Shown in pieces: positions 23,573 to 30,966 of a DNA stretch of 40,196 nucleotides. Both the position numbers and the translations under genes were made by a program. Every line of letters begins with the position of its first letter. Position 1 is the first letter of the stretch. Source of the stretch: a virus; IMG/VR virus record IMGVR_UViG_3300033146_003205, positions 1-40,196 of that record; one strand, written 5' to 3'. The notes below the pieces were generated by a model. It had not been told where the DNA came from and did not search any database. It was given only the letters and a program-made list of their open reading frames with translations.

Positions 23573-24234
23573 TGGCATTATTAGTACATTATCCACACAT
23601 GATAGGAACAGGAACAACACTTTATGATTATAGTGGTAATGGCAACGATGGAACTATTAACAACGGAACTTGGAAAAAGAACTCCTATGCAGGAAGATAT
23701 CATTTAAATTATAATAATACTAACACCAACGTTTCCTTTGGAGAATTTGAAAAAAGTTCTGAAGGAACCATTATGTTTTGGGCTAGAACAGATTCAGGGA
23801 CAAGTTTAAGTAATGCCTTTTGTTTTCAAGCAACTAATACTGTAAACACCAATGCTATTTATTGTATATTAGATTATACTTCAGCAGGTACAGCATATTT
23901 TACAGCAAGAATTGGAACAACTAAAAAATGGGAATTTTCAACAACAAGTGTTGTATTTAGTCAAGATACTTGGACTCACTTTGCAATAACTCATAATGGG
24001 ACTGAACCAAGCGTTTATATTAATGGAGAACTTGTTGCTTTAACATACTCAACGACAACAGATAAAACTGTGTGGTTCGGAGATTATAGTGTAAATCCTC
24101 AATATAATTGGATAGGTTCTTACTATTCAACTGGTAATTTTTACTCAGGAGATATGGGTGAATTCCAGATATATGATGAAGCATTAACACAAACAGCAAT
24201 TAAACAACACATGAATAATACTTACAGAAATTAA
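23572..24234 (+). CDS. LamG-like protein
   Basis: This 220-residue protein overlaps the previous stop by one base (TAATG). It has one LamG-like domain with TLYDYSGNGNDGTINNGTW at residues 17-35 and the motif WTHFAITHNGTEPSVYINGE near 136-155, ending DMGEFQIYDEALTQ. It is related to the second half of its neighbour, which suggests domain duplication. It likely works as a receptor-binding tip together with that neighbour. Confidence 0.82.
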   Translation: MALLVHYPHMIGTGTTLYDYSGNGNDGTINNGTWKKNSYAGRYHLNYNNTNTNVSFGEFEKSSEGTIMFWARTDSGTSLSNAFCFQATNTVNTNAIYCILDYTSAGTAYFTARIGTTKKWEFSTTSVVFSQDTWTHFAITHNGTEPSVYINGELVALTYSTTTDKTVWFGDYSVNPQYNWIGSYYSTGNFYSGDMGEFQIYDEALTQTAIKQHMNNTYRN

Positions 24235-24247
24235 GGAGATGATAATT

Positions 24248-24520
24248 ATGAAACCAAGCGAAGAATTAAAAGCATTTAAAGACGAAGAAAGAGTTCCAGG
24301 ATTTTTTGAAGGTCTTTCTGAAGAAGAAAAAATGGCAAGAAACATCAAATACACAGAATTAAAAATTAATGTTGATATTTTTAATGATGACATTGTTAAG
24401 TTAGACGAAGCAAAACAAGAAGAACTTAAAGTCTTTGATAAAGAAAGAGACGAAGCTAGACAAGTTATCGGTAAGAAACATTCAGAATTAATGGATTTAT
24501 TTCTTGCAAAATACGATTAA
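24248..24520 (+). CDS. Coiled-coil protein after the LamG genes
   Basis: The ATG at 24248 follows AAGGAGATGATAATT. The 90-residue protein is almost entirely charged helix (FNDDIVKLDEAKQEELKVFDKERDEA). A small coiled-coil protein placed just after fibre genes may be a fibre assembly chaperone, but this is a guess. It is the last gene before the next promoter. Confidence 0.55.
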   Translation: MKPSEELKAFKDEERVPGFFEGLSEEEKMARNIKYTELKINVDIFNDDIVKLDEAKQEELKVFDKERDEARQVIGKKHSELMDLFLAKYD

Positions 24521-24528
24521 GAAACAAT

Positions 24529-24543
24529 AAAGTTTATATATCT
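24529..24543 (+). promoter_or_regulatory. Archaeal BRE/TATA promoter for the last tail genes
   Basis: AATAAAG plus TTTATATA (24533-24540) precede the ATG at 24570 by only about 28 bases. This suggests a nearly leaderless mRNA, a form common in archaea. Confidence 0.7.
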
Positions 24544-24569
24544 TTAAAACATAAAAAAAGTTGAGACTA

Positions 24570-25445
24570 ATGGCATCTTTAATGACAACAAAAGGATTTA
24601 ATAATTTACTTAATTCAGGATACAAAGCTGTGACAAGCGTACCTACAAAAATCAATATAGGTATTGGTTCGTCCACGCCTTCAGAAAGTAATACTGCATT
24701 AAATAAAAAAATACCTATTGAAAACACAGAACAAGTAGATTCTTGTGATGCAACAACAAGTTGGAATGCAAGCACAGATTCATCAATATCTGTGAATACA
24801 ACGTTATATAAAGAAGGAACAGGAAGTCTTAACATATATAAAGATGGAGTTACAGGAACTACTTTTGGAGCTTCAAAAACAGTTTCTTCTTTTAATTTTA
24901 CTGATAAAGATTTATGGGTTTTTATTTATGTTGCTGACATTACTGACTTAGTTGGCACAGGTACTGCGTTAACTCTTAGGTTTGGTAGCGATTCTAGCAA
25001 CTATTATTATTATGATATGGATGTATCTACATTATCTAATGGGTGGAATTATCCTGTTTTCAATACTTCTACAGCAACAGGAACTACTGGAACACCCGCT
25101 ATTGCTGCTTGCGATTATTTTGAAATTATTGGCAATGTGGATTTAGCTGCGGACACTGTTGATGAAGGGGATTTTATGATTGATGATATAAAACTCGCTT
25201 CTGAAACGGATTATGATAAAGATTTTGATACAGATACTTTGGTTGTTGATGAGAACGCAAACAGCGTGAGTTATGAAGCTACAGTTTCATTAACACAAGC
25301 TAATGGATACCCTTTAACAGAACAAGGTCATCTTAATGATTCTGAGGATTTATACACTCATAATGTTGCAGTAGCAGATAATAAAACAAAACAAGAATTA
25401 TATATTTACAAAGAAACAGTAAAATTATTAAATACTAATTTATAG
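24570..25445 (+). CDS. Virion protein with jelly-roll domain
   Basis: The ATG at 24570 is chosen because of its distance from the promoter; an upstream TTG at 24561 is less likely. The 291-residue product has an N-terminal part like that of baseplate proteins (MTTKGFNNLLNSGYKAVTSV), then a carbohydrate-binding-module-like beta domain at about 70-215 (LWVFIYVADITDLV, FEIIGNVDLA), and a C-terminal domain with SVSYEATVSL. It is probably a tail-tip protein. Confidence 0.6.
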   Translation: MASLMTTKGFNNLLNSGYKAVTSVPTKINIGIGSSTPSESNTALNKKIPIENTEQVDSCDATTSWNASTDSSISVNTTLYKEGTGSLNIYKDGVTGTTFGASKTVSSFNFTDKDLWVFIYVADITDLVGTGTALTLRFGSDSSNYYYYDMDVSTLSNGWNYPVFNTSTATGTTGTPAIAACDYFEIIGNVDLAADTVDEGDFMIDDIKLASETDYDKDFDTDTLVVDENANSVSYEATVSLTQANGYPLTEQGHLNDSEDLYTHNVAVADNKTKQELYIYKETVKLLNTNL

Positions 25446-25454
25446 GTGATAATC

Positions 25455-25946
25455 ATGGCAATTACAACATTCACGGCAGGAACTAAGGCAAAAGCTTCTG
25501 AAGTTAATGCTAATTTTGAATATTTAAATTATAATGGGATTGAAAGACTCGGGGACGTCATAATGGTTGCCCCAACTTTAAGTGGTGCAACGTCTTTAGC
25601 TTCAAGAATTACTGATGGGTGGGCAGTTTGTGACGGAACAACACCTTCATCACAAGGAATTACAGGTGCAACAATAGCAACAACACCAAATTTGGTAGCT
25701 AGTTTTATTAGAGGTAACGCTTCAACATCAGGAGCAAGTGGAGGAGATTCAACCCACAATCATGGCGGTTCAACTACAGTTACAAGCGGTACAACTACTG
25801 TTGCAACATCAAGTTCAAGTTCAAACACAGGGTTTGATAACTATTCAGGCAGTGGTAATAAAGTAAGACCTCAACATATTAATTCAGATAGTCATATCCC
25901 CCCATATTATGAACTTGTATTTATGATTAAAGTAAAAATAGTTTAG
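25455..25946 (+). CDS. Tail collar-domain fibre tip
   Basis: The ATG at 25455 is preceded by AGGTGATAATC. The 163-residue protein contains the phage tail-collar motif: GWAVCDGTTPS, then PNLVASFIRGNAS, GASGGDSTHNHGGS and HIPPYYELVFMIKV. The H-x-H of DSTHNHGG is reminiscent of metal-binding sites in T4 gp37. It likely forms a fibre tip at the host surface. Confidence 0.85.
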   Translation: MAITTFTAGTKAKASEVNANFEYLNYNGIERLGDVIMVAPTLSGATSLASRITDGWAVCDGTTPSSQGITGATIATTPNLVASFIRGNASTSGASGGDSTHNHGGSTTVTSGTTTVATSSSSSNTGFDNYSGSGNKVRPQHINSDSHIPPYYELVFMIKVKIV

Positions 25947-25960
25947 GTGATAAAATTATG

Positions 25961-26134
25961 TGGAAAAAAATCTTAATAAAATTATTAAAAAGTTTATTAA
26001 CATATTTATTAAACATGTTATACAACTTTATCGACAAGGACAAAGATGGAAAGTTAGACAAAGAAGAAATAGAATCTATCGTGAATTTGATACGTTCGCA
26101 AGCAAGCAAATTAAAAAAGAAAGTTAGATGTTAA
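25961..26134 (+). CDS. Small EF-hand protein with hydrophobic helix
   Basis: A GTG at 25961 is preceded by AGGTGAT, so this gene starts without ATG; the ATG two bases earlier is in another frame and closes after nine codons. The 57-residue product has an amphipathic N-terminal helix (residues 5-24, LNKLLKSLLTYLLNMLYNFI) followed by a complete EF-hand loop: D25, D27, D29, G30, L32, E36. It is likely calcium-binding. It has no recognisable family. Confidence 0.68.
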   Translation, partial: WKKILIKLLKSLLTYLLNMLYNFIDKDKDGKLDKEEIESIVNLIRSQASKLKKKVRC

Positions 26135-26159
26135 TCATTTAATTAAGAGACGAATTACA

Positions 26160-26393
26160 ATGGCAAAAACAATAGTGCAATGCTCAAAAGAAGCAGAACT
26201 TGCAGTAATATCTGCAAGTATCAAAAATATGAATGAAAAAATAAATGATATTCATAAACACATCGTTGGCAACGGAAGACCAGGATTACTTGAAAGAGTG
26301 TCTAATTTAGAAATTGGTGCGAAAGTAACATACGCCATTATAGGTCTGGGGATTACCGGTGCAGGCATTATTGTATCAATAATTATAAGGTGA
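26160..26393 (+). CDS. Coiled-coil plus membrane helix (holin-like)
   Basis: This 77-residue protein has a coiled coil at 9-33, a short GNGRPGLLERVSNLE bridge, and a C-terminal membrane helix (VTYAIIGLGITGAGIIVSIIIR). This architecture (coiled coil then one membrane segment) resembles small holin or XhlA-like proteins. It is in the expected region for lysis genes, after the fibres. No endolysin is recognised nearby, so the role is uncertain. Confidence 0.55.
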   Translation: MAKTIVQCSKEAELAVISASIKNMNEKINDIHKHIVGNGRPGLLERVSNLEIGAKVTYAIIGLGITGAGIIVSIIIR

Positions 26394-26398
26394 ACACA

Positions 26399-26785
26399 AT
26401 GACAGATTATACAATATCAGATTCAGCATACTCTCTTGATTTATCCTTAATACGTGGAGACAGTTGGTCAAAACAATTTACTGTTGTTCAAGAAGCAGTT
26501 GCAGTAGCTTTAACAGGTTCAAGTATTTATTTCACAATACGTAAAGTTGATGAAAGAACAGATTTAGATGATAACTCTGCTAAATATACTCAAACAATAA
26601 CATCATTCACAGGAGACGATGATAACATTTTTACATTAAGCATATCTGCAGCAGACAGTATCATTTTTGAAAATATAAGTTATGTTTATGACATTTCATG
26701 GAAAGATACAAGCGATAATATCAAAACACTTTTCAGTGGGCGGTTCGATATAACAGATACTTCAACTAACAGAGATATAAAATGA
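26399..26785 (+). CDS. BppU-like N-terminal domain protein
   Basis: The ATG at 26399 is preceded by AGGTGAACAC. The 128-residue protein is beta-sheet-rich with IRGDSWSKQFTVVQ, LTGSSIYFTIRKVDE and FDITDTSTNRD. This is the pattern of the N-terminal domain of baseplate upper (BppU-type) proteins that fix fibres to the tail. Here it stands alone. It overlaps the next tiny ORF by ATGA. Confidence 0.6.
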   Translation: MTDYTISDSAYSLDLSLIRGDSWSKQFTVVQEAVAVALTGSSIYFTIRKVDERTDLDDNSAKYTQTITSFTGDDDNIFTLSISAADSIIFENISYVYDISWKDTSDNIKTLFSGRFDITDTSTNRDIK

Positions 26786-26871
26786 GTTCATACACAATAA
26801 CAATAACTGACGTAGTACCTTATGTAATAACTATTACAGATGTTATTGATTTGTCTATTGAAATAGAATGA
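26782..26871 (+). CDS. Beta-rich micro-protein
   Basis: This 29-residue frame starts at the stop of the previous gene (ATGA). It contains two near repeats of the motif YTITITDVV and YVITITDVI, and ends SIEIE. It is probably a translated tail of the operon, and could form a small beta ribbon. Confidence 0.4.
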   Translation: MSSYTITITDVVPYVITITDVIDLSIEIE

Positions 26872-26942
26872 AAATATTATATAAATTAATTTTGATTTAT
26901 ATCATTTATTTAACTATAAAGAATTCATTAAAATAATAATTA

Positions 26943-26994
26943 AAAGTGTGAAAAGGTTTTCTTAAATCCACCCCATTTTCCCTTTTCACACTTT
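26943..26994. terminator. Bidirectional terminator between converging arms
   Basis: AAAGTGTGAAAAGG (26943-26956) and its complement (26981-26994) form a perfect 14-bp stem around a 24-base loop. It lies between the last rightward gene and the last leftward gene, whose stop codon it overlaps at 26993. Transcription from either side reads T-rich sequence after it. Confidence 0.75.
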
Positions 26995-27229
26995 ATTTTT
27001 TCTTATATTTATTACTTTCTTCATATATTGTTTTGTAGATTTCTGTAGCATCTTCACCAATAAGTTCACTCACTGCGTGCAAATCCCTGTAGAAATCTCT
27101 GTGCGGTTTATCTTGAATATAACTGTCTAATAAGTCGTACACTATTGGGTAATATTGTTTAACGTCTTGTAATTTGTCATTAATCTCTTTACTTGTATAT
27201 TCTAATTTTAATTTATTTTCTAAACTCAT
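26993..27229 (-). CDS. Hypothetical helical protein
   Basis: This 78-residue protein is charged and helical (LEYTSKEINDKLQDVKQYY, VSELIGEDATEIYKTIYEE). It is the last gene of the leftward arm and lies directly before the terminator. No family is known to me. Confidence 0.55.
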   Translation of the reverse strand: MSLENKLKLEYTSKEINDKLQDVKQYYPIVYDLLDSYIQDKPHRDFYRDLHAVSELIGEDATEIYKTIYEESNKYKKK

Positions 27230-27472
27230 CTATATCGCCTTATTATATGTTTTTTCAAATATTTCTTTATCGCAAGGATATACTTCTCCTTTTAATCCTT
27301 CTAATAAATAGTCTTCTTTCTTTCCTTTCATTGTTCCTTCAAGAGTTTCAATTTGAAATTCTTTATCCATTTGTATTGCTTTTATTACTATTGGTTTTTT
27401 TCTATAATATGAATATTTATGTTTTGTTCCATAAACTTTCCAAGCGTCTGCAAATTTAGTTATTGTATTCAT
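27230..27472 (-). CDS. Conserved phage protein (PIVIKAIQ / GEVYPC type)
   Basis: This 80-residue protein has YRKKPIVIKAIQMDKEF, TLEGTMKGKKEDYLLEG and KGEVYPCDKEIFEKTY. This set of motifs (VVIEAIQ ... LEGxMxGxxGDYLIxGVKGExYPC ... IFExTY) is familiar from a widespread family of small tailed-phage proteins. Its function is not established. It abuts the next gene. Confidence 0.8.
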   Translation of the reverse strand: MNTITKFADAWKVYGTKHKYSYYRKKPIVIKAIQMDKEFQIETLEGTMKGKKEDYLLEGLKGEVYPCDKEIFEKTYNKAI

Positions 27473-27723
27473 CTGTATTCAACCTCTGTTTGTTCTCCAT
27501 ACTTATTACACATGTACAACCCATTTAAGTCGGGTTCTGTAGCTCTATATTTACAATTAATATATTCCTTAGGTTTGAGCATACAATACATTGTACCTTG
27601 TAATATCTCGCTGAAATCGTTAGGTTCAAGTTCGTGACAAATCTGGTCTAATGAACGAGGATTAAATCGGGCATTGAATTTTCCTTTAATATTTAAATCA
27701 TGTATTTTATCTTTTATGTTCAT
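27469..27723 (-). CDS. Hypothetical protein
   Basis: This 84-residue protein overlaps its neighbours by four bases on each side (ATGA-type coupling). It contains four cysteines spread over residues 29-72 and an RFNPRSLDQICHEL segment, but no regular zinc-finger spacing is seen. Function unknown. Confidence 0.55.
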   Translation of the reverse strand: MNIKDKIHDLNIKGKFNARFNPRSLDQICHELEPNDFSEILQGTMYCMLKPKEYINCKYRATEPDLNGLYMCNKYGEQTEVEYR

Positions 27724-28028
27724 TGTTTACACCATTTATCAAAAACATATTCATTAAATTCTTTTTCGGTTTCATAATTTGTTGTATCCCAAATATCTTC
27801 CATACAATATTCAAAAGCTTCATCTAAATCACATATAAATTCAGTATGTTTATTCCAGTAATAATTTTTTGCACCTTCTTTAGATTTTTTATCCCATTCT
27901 TCTTCAGTTATAAAAACATTAATTAATTCAGATTCTTCAGGAATTTCATAATTCATACAATATCCTTTTGAGCAATTAAAACCATTGGCTGTAACTATTT
28001 TATGTTTTTGTTCATCTGTAAATTTCAT
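27720..28028 (-). CDS. Hypothetical protein with cysteines
   Basis: This 102-residue acidic protein has C19, C24, C66 and C75 and many aromatic residues (DIWDTTNYETEKEFNEYVF). The Cys pattern is not a clear ribbon. The TGA overlaps the next gene. No function can be assigned. Confidence 0.5.
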   Translation of the reverse strand: MKFTDEQKHKIVTANGFNCSKGYCMNYEIPEESELINVFITEEEWDKKSKEGAKNYYWNKHTEFICDLDEAFEYCMEDIWDTTNYETEKEFNEYVFDKWCKQ

Positions 28029-28039
28029 TTTTTACACCA

Positions 28040-28168
28040 TTAAAATAATTCTTTATTTGTTTGTATGTTTGTTATTTTTTTAATTTTAAATTCAAGAGTA
28101 CATTTATATTCTGAATTTTTTAAATCTATTTCCATTTTATTAGTTTGATTTTTCAACATATAGCGCAT
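28040..28168 (-). CDS. Short lysine-rich ORF
   Basis: An in-frame ATG at 28168 gives 42 residues (MRYMLKNQTNKMEIDLKNSE and onward). The frame also continues upstream, overlapping the 3' end of the gene at 28209-28649, as NDCGQGKYIKNSLEI, so the true start or a frameshift link with that gene is uncertain. No ribosome binding site is obvious. It reads like coding sequence but support is modest. Confidence 0.4.
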   Translation of the reverse strand: MRYMLKNQTNKMEIDLKNSEYKCTLEFKIKKITNIQTNKELF

Positions 28169-28208
28169 TATTTCTAATGAATTTTTTATATATTTACCTT
28201 GACCACAA

Positions 28209-28649
28209 TCATTTACAACATTTATAAATATTTAAAGTTTTTAAAAAATCTTCATGCCACAAATTATAATGTTCATTTTCTATAATTCCATTATCAGTTC
28301 TAAATAATTTAATTTGAAAAGTATTTTTTTCGTATGAATTTCCTTTAAATATAAAAAATGATTCGTCTTCCACATCTCCAAAAATATGAAAATAATATAT
28401 AATATCAGAAGAATCTCTAAATAAACCCATAAATTCATTAAAAAAAGTAGGATAACCTAATAATTTAAATGAATTATATAAAGGATTAAAAAATAAATCA
28501 ATATAATCCGAATATTTATCTTGGTATATTACAAACAATTTATTAAAATCAAGTTCAAAAAATAAATTATTATATCTTTTTTTAAATTCTTTTAAATTAC
28601 TTTTATTGCCAAAAGTTATTTTTCCGTATAATTCGCTATAATTTCCCAT
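28209..28649 (-). CDS. Hypothetical protein
   Basis: This 146-residue protein is rich in Phe, Tyr, Lys and Asp, with FNPLYNSFKLLGYPTFFNEF and a final CCK. It is preceded by a 20-codon ORF. It resembles no family known to me. Base composition is more AT-rich than in the flanking genes. Confidence 0.55.
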   Translation of the reverse strand: MGNYSELYGKITFGNKSNLKEFKKRYNNLFFELDFNKLFVIYQDKYSDYIDLFFNPLYNSFKLLGYPTFFNEFMGLFRDSSDIIYYFHIFGDVEDESFFIFKGNSYEKNTFQIKLFRTDNGIIENEHYNLWHEDFLKTLNIYKCCK

Positions 28650-28651
28650 TT

Positions 28652-28714
28652 TTAATCATATCCATTATTTAATAAATCTTCAAGTTTTGAAATTTTATCT
28701 GGTTGTTTATTCAT
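28652..28714 (-). CDS. Micro-ORF, 20 residues
   Basis: The ATG at 28714 overlaps the stop of the upstream nuclease-like gene (ATGA) and reads MNKQPDKISKLEDLLNNGYD, stopping two bases before the next ATG. Its close fit between two genes suggests translation; whether it has a function is unclear. Confidence 0.4.
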   Translation of the reverse strand: MNKQPDKISKLEDLLNNGYD

Positions 28715-29043
28715 TTTTTACCACCTATGTGTTCTATTCGTATATTGCCATTAACACCATAAACGTAATATCTCTTAAATAAAAATACTTCGGGTGCTTG
28801 TTCTTGTATCATATATCTTACATCCTTATGTAATTGATAATTAGCTTTCTTTCTTGAATGATATTTATCTCTTGATTTAGCTTCAAAAAGATAAGCAACA
28901 CCTGCATTTATATCAATAGCGTAAGCATCAATCTCCCCGTGTCTTTCAGGCAAGTCATAATCTTCTTCAAAACCAAGTTCACAATCAGGGAATTCATATT
29001 TTAATATTTCCTCCAATTTATTCATTACTTGTACATGATTCAT
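28711..29043 (-). CDS. PD-(D/E)XK nuclease-like protein
   Basis: This 110-residue protein has the nuclease core HGEIDAYAIDIN followed by LFEAKSRDK, giving D39, E54 and K56 in the D...ExK arrangement, after an N-terminal helix with Glu11-12. The length and the strand order fit a minimal restriction-like fold. Such small nucleases resolve junctions or cut DNA ends. It abuts the gene at 29043-29321. Confidence 0.72.
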   Translation of the reverse strand: MNHVQVMNKLEEILKYEFPDCELGFEEDYDLPERHGEIDAYAIDINAGVAYLFEAKSRDKYHSRKKANYQLHKDVRYMIQEQAPEVFLFKRYYVYGVNGNIRIEHIGGKK

Positions 29044-29321
29044 TATTCTTCACACTCAAATAGTTCTTTAAATATTAATGGAAAATGCAACCAAACTTTA
29101 TCTTGTATTTCATCATCATCAATAATTTCAAATAAAATAGCAATTTCTCTAGTTCTTGGTCTTACATGTAATTTTTCAGATTCACACCAACCAATAGGAA
29201 TATATTTATTTTTATTTATTCTAACAGTAGGATAATCCCTTGAAATAAAATCAATTATACTATAGCCAAAATGAATTCCTGCGTCTTCCCATATGAATTT
29301 AATTGGATTAATTTTATTCAT
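29043..29321 (-). CDS. Hypothetical protein
   Basis: The ATG at 29321 is preferred; an upstream TTG at 29339 is possible. The 92-residue protein is basic in its centre (KYIPIGWCESEKLHVRPRTRE) and ends acidic. No motif gives a function. It lies directly upstream of the nuclease-like gene and may serve with it. Confidence 0.5.
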   Translation of the reverse strand: MNKINPIKFIWEDAGIHFGYSIIDFISRDYPTVRINKNKYIPIGWCESEKLHVRPRTREIAILFEIIDDDEIQDKVWLHFPLIFKELFECEE

Positions 29322-29335
29322 TTTCCAATCATCTT

Positions 29336-29512
29336 TCAATTACCAAAATCAGGTTGTTCATCTAATTTGTATTCACTCCAAGTTTCTTTAGTGAATCTTA
29401 CTTCAACAAAGTACTCGCCCTCCTTTATTGTTTTGTCACCAGTTTCATTAATTCCTTTTATTTTCTTGAGTATTAATGCAGTTCCTATTTTCATCTCAGA
29501 TAGTTTTTTCAT
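29336..29512 (-). CDS. Small hypothetical protein
   Basis: The ATG at 29512 opens a 58-residue frame. The beta-rich, charged sequence (ALILKKIKGINETGDKTIKEG, YFVEVRFTKETW) may be a small barrel. It is preceded by the stop of the gene at 29515 with two bases between. Function unknown. Confidence 0.5.
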   Translation of the reverse strand: MKKLSEMKIGTALILKKIKGINETGDKTIKEGEYFVEVRFTKETWSEYKLDEQPDFGN

Positions 29513-29514
29513 GT

Positions 29515-29805
29515 TTATTCCTCGGGTTTATATAATTTGAGATTCTTTGTTAAATCTGTTGCAAACCCTATCGTTTTTCGTGGTGTGTGTTTAATAAAAT
29601 AAGCTTGTGCAGTTTCATCATAATAATATTTAACAAGAGTATCTTGTTGATACGCCACAGATTCACTATATAATTGTTGTAAGTTATGTTCCATTTGTCT
29701 GTATTGTTGAATTTGTCCTTCAATCATTCCAAGGGACTTATTAATAGCCCTTGTGAATTCAGGTTCTGTCATTTCTACAAGTTTATGTTCTAAATCGTCA
29801 GTCAT
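29515..29805 (-). CDS. Helical protein
   Basis: The ATG at 29805, four codons after a GTG, has GGTGAT eight bases upstream and is preferred. The 96-residue protein has long helices (FTRAINKSLGMIEGQIQQYR, MEHNLQQLYSESVAYQ), likely coiled coil, and a beta C-terminus. It lies between the phosphoesterase and tiny genes. No family known. Confidence 0.55.
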   Translation of the reverse strand: MTDDLEHKLVEMTEPEFTRAINKSLGMIEGQIQQYRQMEHNLQQLYSESVAYQQDTLVKYYYDETAQAYFIKHTPRKTIGFATDLTKNLKLYKPEE

Positions 29806-29814
29806 TAATATCAC

Positions 29815-30720
29815 CTATTTATAACTTGGAAACCATTCAACAGCAACTCTATCAAGTTCAGGTTTTCCTTTCTTACCGTGTGCTTCAACATACCAGAACC
29901 CTTTATGTGCAGGAATATGTTTTCCTTTCATGAATTTTGTTTGTCCACATAATGTTCCAGATTGTAAAATATGTATATTTCTATAAAACAAATATTCTGC
30001 TTTATGAAAATGTCCTATCGCCAATAAAGAAGGTTTATCTCCGCCAGTAAAACTTTCAGCAATCTTTTGAGGTTTATAACTTAAAGCGTAAGCAGTTCCA
30101 CCATCAGGGTGCATTAATTTAATAGTGCTTTTGTTTGCAAGTTGAATATCTCCTTCTGCATTACCTAAGAATTTAGTATCTAAATATTTGCTAAGTCTGT
30201 CTTCTAAATAAGGACCTATTTCAATACCCGCCCCTCTTTTATATGTGTTATATGTGTGATTACCAGTGATGAAATAAAATGGTTTCTCATATTTAGACAA
30301 TTCTTTCAAGGCTTTATCCATTTGTTGGTCAAGTCCAATAGCGTCTTGTTCAAATAATGCTTGTGGTCTATTTTGATACCAACCGTCCAAGATATCTCCT
30401 GCGTTAATAATAAAATCCACATCACGTTCTTTTGCAACACGTGTAAGTAAATTATTAAGTCCTGAATCATAATTTATATTACCTATATGATTATCTGAAG
30501 ACAATATAAATTTCACATCTAAATTCCCTAAAGCATACCGTTCGGTCTTCGGGGGTTTTTGTTGAAACGACTTAATAACGTTTGTCGCATCAGAAACAGA
30601 ATAACCTTGTTTTTCAAGTTTATTTTTTTGTTTTAATAATTCGTTGATTTCTTCTTTTGTAATGTGTTTTTGATTTAAATATTTTTCAAGAGTGTCTTTT
30701 TGTTCGGACGTTTGAATCAC
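29815..30720 (-). CDS. Calcineurin-like metallophosphoesterase
   Basis: This 301-residue protein starts at a GTG. The N-terminal 60 residues form a helical domain; the phosphoesterase core has all metal ligands: SSDNH (D76, H78), NAGD (D109), TGNH (N154, H155), H204, and GHFH (H237, H239). This fold is shared by SbcD/Mre11 nucleases and the archaeal PolD small subunit. In this operon with primase and helicase, a DNA-processing nuclease is the most likely role. The substrate is not shown. Confidence 0.85.
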   Translation of the reverse strand: MIQTSEQKDTLEKYLNQKHITKEEINELLKQKNKLEKQGYSVSDATNVIKSFQQKPPKTERYALGNLDVKFILSSDNHIGNINYDSGLNNLLTRVAKERDVDFIINAGDILDGWYQNRPQALFEQDAIGLDQQMDKALKELSKYEKPFYFITGNHTYNTYKRGAGIEIGPYLEDRLSKYLDTKFLGNAEGDIQLANKSTIKLMHPDGGTAYALSYKPQKIAESFTGGDKPSLLAIGHFHKAEYLFYRNIHILQSGTLCGQTKFMKGKHIPAHKGFWYVEAHGKKGKPELDRVAVEWFPSYK

Positions 30721-30747
30721 CTAATTTTTTATTGTTTTCTAACTATA

Positions 30748-30966
30748 TTAAGTTTTCTTTTTTACTTTCAATTTCTTTCTTAATACTTCCAATCGTTCAA
30801 GCATTGCTGCTTTTGGTAACTTTAGTTTACCTTGTTCTTTCCCAACTCGGTCTCTTATAGATTTCTCAACACAATCAACACACACCGTTGATTTGCTTGC
30901 AAGATGGGGTTTATATTCCCCACACCTTTTGCAAAACTTCTTATGTTGTAATTTCCCTTTCACCAC
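30748..30966 (-). CDS. Zinc-ribbon protein
   Basis: A GTG directly after the stop of the upstream gene begins this 72-residue basic protein. It has FCKRCGEYKPHL at residues 11-22 and CVDCVEK near 29-35, a C-x2-C...C-x2-C ribbon. The Lys/Arg-rich C-terminus (LERLEVLRKKLKVKKKT) suggests nucleic acid binding. It lies between the protease-like and phosphoesterase genes. Confidence 0.72.
   Translation of the reverse strand: MVKGKLQHKKFCKRCGEYKPHLASKSTVCVDCVEKSIRDRVGKEQGKLKLPKAAMLERLEVLRKKLKVKKKT

Noticed and set aside
25959-25988. ATG just before the EF-hand gene
   Set aside because: This ATG gives only nine codons before a stop; the GTG two bases later opens the EF-hand frame with the same ribosome binding site.
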